From Bacillota bacterium (lineage in GTDB: Bacteria; Bacillota_G; Limnochordia; DTU010): DNA of 15,209 nt. Positions 13,710 through 15,209 of the stretch are shown in pieces. The notes below the pieces were generated by a model. The model did no database searches and was not told where the DNA came from. It saw nothing but the letters and a program-made list of their open reading frames with translations. Each line of letters starts with the position of its first letter. Positions within the stretch are counted from its first letter, which is position 1. The translations under genes were made by a program, and so were the position numbers. The stretch covers positions 1-15,209 of the forward strand of contig JAAZLQ010000389.1 of NCBI GenBank assembly GCA_012799255.1, given 5' to 3'.

Positions 13710-14871
13710 CCTCACTAACAAGCAGTTTATCATCGGTCTATTGATCACCCCGTTGACTATGGCTCTTTTTGCTGTGGTCCCCTACCTCTTAAACCGCTGG
13801 AATACGCCTACCCAGAGTACCTATTATGTTATAGATGAACTGGGAGTAATAGACAGCCTCAGGCAAGTATTGCCCGAGAACATTGTGCTGCAAGAGGTGC
13901 AGCCGAGTCAATCTGTGGAGTCTGTGGAAAACCAGGTTAGGGAAACTAAGGCTAGTGGCTACTTTGTCTTAAGTCAAGATTTCATTAACTCGGGGAAAAT
14001 TGACCTGGTGTTCAACGACCGCAACAGTGATGGTCTCAGTGCGGTACGCGGGGGATTAACTGCAATTTTGCAGCAAATGCGAATGGCTACTTCAAATATT
14101 AGCCAAGACCAACTGGCTTATGTAACGGCACCAGCCCAAGTACGACAAGTGGCCCTAGAAGAGGAGTTAGAACCGCAGACGATGCATATGGTGGTAGCCA
14201 TGGTCTTCACCATTTTGGTGTTCTTCTTGACCTTCACCTCCGGTGCAATGTTGATGCAAAGTGCCTTACAGGAAAAGAGAGATCGCATGGCGGAAGTAGT
14301 ATTATCTTCGGTCAAGCCAAGTTCACTCATGCAAGGAAAGATTCTAGGACACTTTCTGTTAGGCCTGATACAACTGGCTTTTTGGCTGGCATTAGGTCTG
14401 CCCATTGCCCTGTACTTTATCGACTTTCCTGTTCTGGAAGCCCTAAAAGCTGCGAATGCCCCAGTAATCTTGTTCTATGGTTTGGGTGGTTACTTGTTGT
14501 TTAGCGCCCTGTTTATCGGCCTTGGTGCCACAATGGAGGATATGCAAAGCGCCAGCAACTCGCAAGGTATGGTAATGATGTTACCCATGCTCTCCTTTCT
14601 CTTTTTGGGACCAGTCATATCCAACCCCGATGGAAGCATAGCTGTTTTTGCTAGCCTCTTTCCGTTTACAAGTCCTGCCATCATGATGATGCGCAGCGGA
14701 TTAACTACCGTTCCGCTCTGGCAAAACCTAGTTGCAGGAGCCCTGCTCGTAGTGACAGCGCTATTGATGAGTGTAATGGCAGCAAAAATCTTCCGCATCG
14801 GAATGCTCATGTACGGCAAAAACGCCACCCCAAAAGAAGTTTTGAAGTGGCTGCGATATAAGGAAAACTAG
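13666..14871 (+). CDS. ABC-2 type exporter permease, NatB-like
   Basis: A 401-residue membrane protein starting at the ATG at 13666, six bases after AAGGAGGTG; an in-frame ATG at 13657 sits inside that ribosome site. Topology fits ABC-2 permeases of the NatB type: one helix near 20-42, a large outer domain to about 170, then about five helices in the C-terminal half. The cytoplasmic segment EKRDRMAEVVLSSVKPSSLM is a hallmark of this group and follows the second helix. It partners the ATPase encoded immediately upstream with a 44-bp overlap, consistent with coupled translation. Substrate unknown. Proximity to the ECF operon might suggest envelope defence, but a terminator and a separate sigma-A promoter lie between them. 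Confidence 0.93.
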   Translation: MKDLWKIARWEILRNLTNKQFIIGLLITPLTMALFAVVPYLLNRWNTPTQSTYYVIDELGVIDSLRQVLPENIVLQEVQPSQSVESVENQVRETKASGYFVLSQDFINSGKIDLVFNDRNSDGLSAVRGGLTAILQQMRMATSNISQDQLAYVTAPAQVRQVALEEELEPQTMHMVVAMVFTILVFFLTFTSGAMLMQSALQEKRDRMAEVVLSSVKPSSLMQGKILGHFLLGLIQLAFWLALGLPIALYFIDFPVLEALKAANAPVILFYGLGGYLLFSALFIGLGATMEDMQSASNSQGMVMMLPMLSFLFLGPVISNPDGSIAVFASLFPFTSPAIMMMRSGLTTVPLWQNLVAGALLVVTALLMSVMAAKIFRIGMLMYGKNATPKEVLKWLRYKEN

Positions 14872-14878
14872 ACAAAAA

Positions 14879-14901
14879 AAGGAGTGTCTTTGACACTCCT
14901 T
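14879..14901. terminator. Bidirectional hairpin terminator
   Basis: A perfect 10-bp stem (14879-14888 with 14892-14901) closes a 3-base TTT loop, 7 bases after the permease stop. On the minus strand it is followed by a run of T residues (complement of 14874-14880), making it a strong terminator for the gene ending at 14923. On the plus strand the tail (ggttcttctt) is weaker. Confidence 0.88.
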
Positions 14902-14922
14902 GGTTCTTCTTATACAAAAAGC

Positions 14923-15209
14923 TTATGGTTTAGGCGTCACAACTTCTCCCGTGATTTTTACATCTTTCTTACCAAGTACGAACTCAAGTTTCTGACCAAC
15001 AAAATCATTTTCTTCTTCGTCAGATGGGATTGGAGTCGTATTGATCTTCTCGATGGCTTTATCGTCTGCAGACCAGACAATTTTTTCACCCTTCCAATAC
15101 TCGGTGTACTTTGCAGTAAGAGTTACTTTAGCTTCTTTCTTATACTTGCCACCTTTAGCAAGGTCAGTGATCTCTACAAGAGCGTTTTCTCCATCCTTTG
15201 GTACTTCTA
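14923..15209 (-). CDS. C-terminal 94 residues of an unidentified protein, probably extracytoplasmic
   Basis: The window edge removes the start. The open frame on the minus strand runs from 15207 to a TAA at 14923-14925. The visible part is rich in Lys, Glu, Thr and Val, alternates charged and hydrophobic residues (ITDLAKGGKYKKEAKVTLTA, then KLEFVLGKKDVKITGEVVTP), and has no cysteine or membrane segment, consistent with a beta-sandwich repeat of a secreted or surface protein. Codon choice favours GAA, AAG/AAA, GTA, GCT, ACT and CTT and looks more biased than in neighbouring genes, which may reflect high expression. I do not recognise the family. The strong minus-strand terminator follows 22 bp downstream. 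Confidence 0.72.
   Translation of the reverse strand, partial: EVPKDGENALVEITDLAKGGKYKKEAKVTLTAKYTEYWKGEKIVWSADDKAIEKINTTPIPSDEEENDFVGQKLEFVLGKKDVKITGEVVTPKP

Overview
This window (roughly 46% G+C by eye) looks like chromosome from a Gram-positive, probably endospore-forming, member of the Bacillota (Clostridia/Limnochordia-like). The evidence is strong AGGAGG-type ribosome sites, GTG and TTG starts, a YtvI-like membrane protein fragment, a RocB-type M20 peptidase, a NatA/NatB-type ABC exporter and an ECF sigma/anti-sigma pair. No phage, insertion sequence, rRNA, tRNA or CRISPR array is visible, and no gap between genes exceeds about 170 bases.

Layout. (1) 1-101, minus: N-terminus of a membrane protein, probably AI-2E/YtvI family. 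(2) 186-982, plus: a single secreted SIMPL-domain protein behind an unusual promoter. (3) 1004-5905, minus: a tandem pair of paralogous receptors with Cache, GGDEF and EAL domains, converging on the SIMPL gene across a shared hairpin. (4) 5993-9268, minus: a DsrE-like protein, a RocB-like M20 peptidase and an MFS transporter, apparently one operon. (5) 9441-9920, plus: a DUF6530-like protein behind a good sigma-A promoter and an 8-bp tandem repeat leader. (6) 9976-10635, minus: a stand-alone HD-GYP phosphodiesterase. (7) 10723-12680, plus: an overlapping operon of ECF sigma factor, membrane anti-sigma-like protein and a second SIMPL protein, closed by a strong terminator. (8) 12699-14901, plus: an ABC-2 exporter pair. 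(9) 14923-15209, minus: the C-terminus of an unidentified protein.

How the parts fit. The most informative signal is a 36-bp promoter-like element that occurs twice with identical spacing: upstream of the ECF sigma operon (10723-10758) and 10.5 kb away upstream of the solitary SIMPL gene (186-221). The copies match at 29 of 36 positions. The -35-like half (CATAAACTTTT) carries the AAC core typical of ECF promoters, and the -10-like half is AAGG-N-TATATAAAGT. The simplest reading is an autoregulated envelope-stress ECF system whose outputs include two paralogous SIMPL proteins, one in the operon and one distal.

The window is also rich in cyclic-di-GMP turnover genes: two dual-domain GGDEF/EAL receptors and one HD-GYP protein. 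The HD-GYP gene is divergent from the sigma operon and shares a 170-bp, repeat-rich intergenic region with it. Whether the sigma factor and c-di-GMP signalling are linked is inference only.
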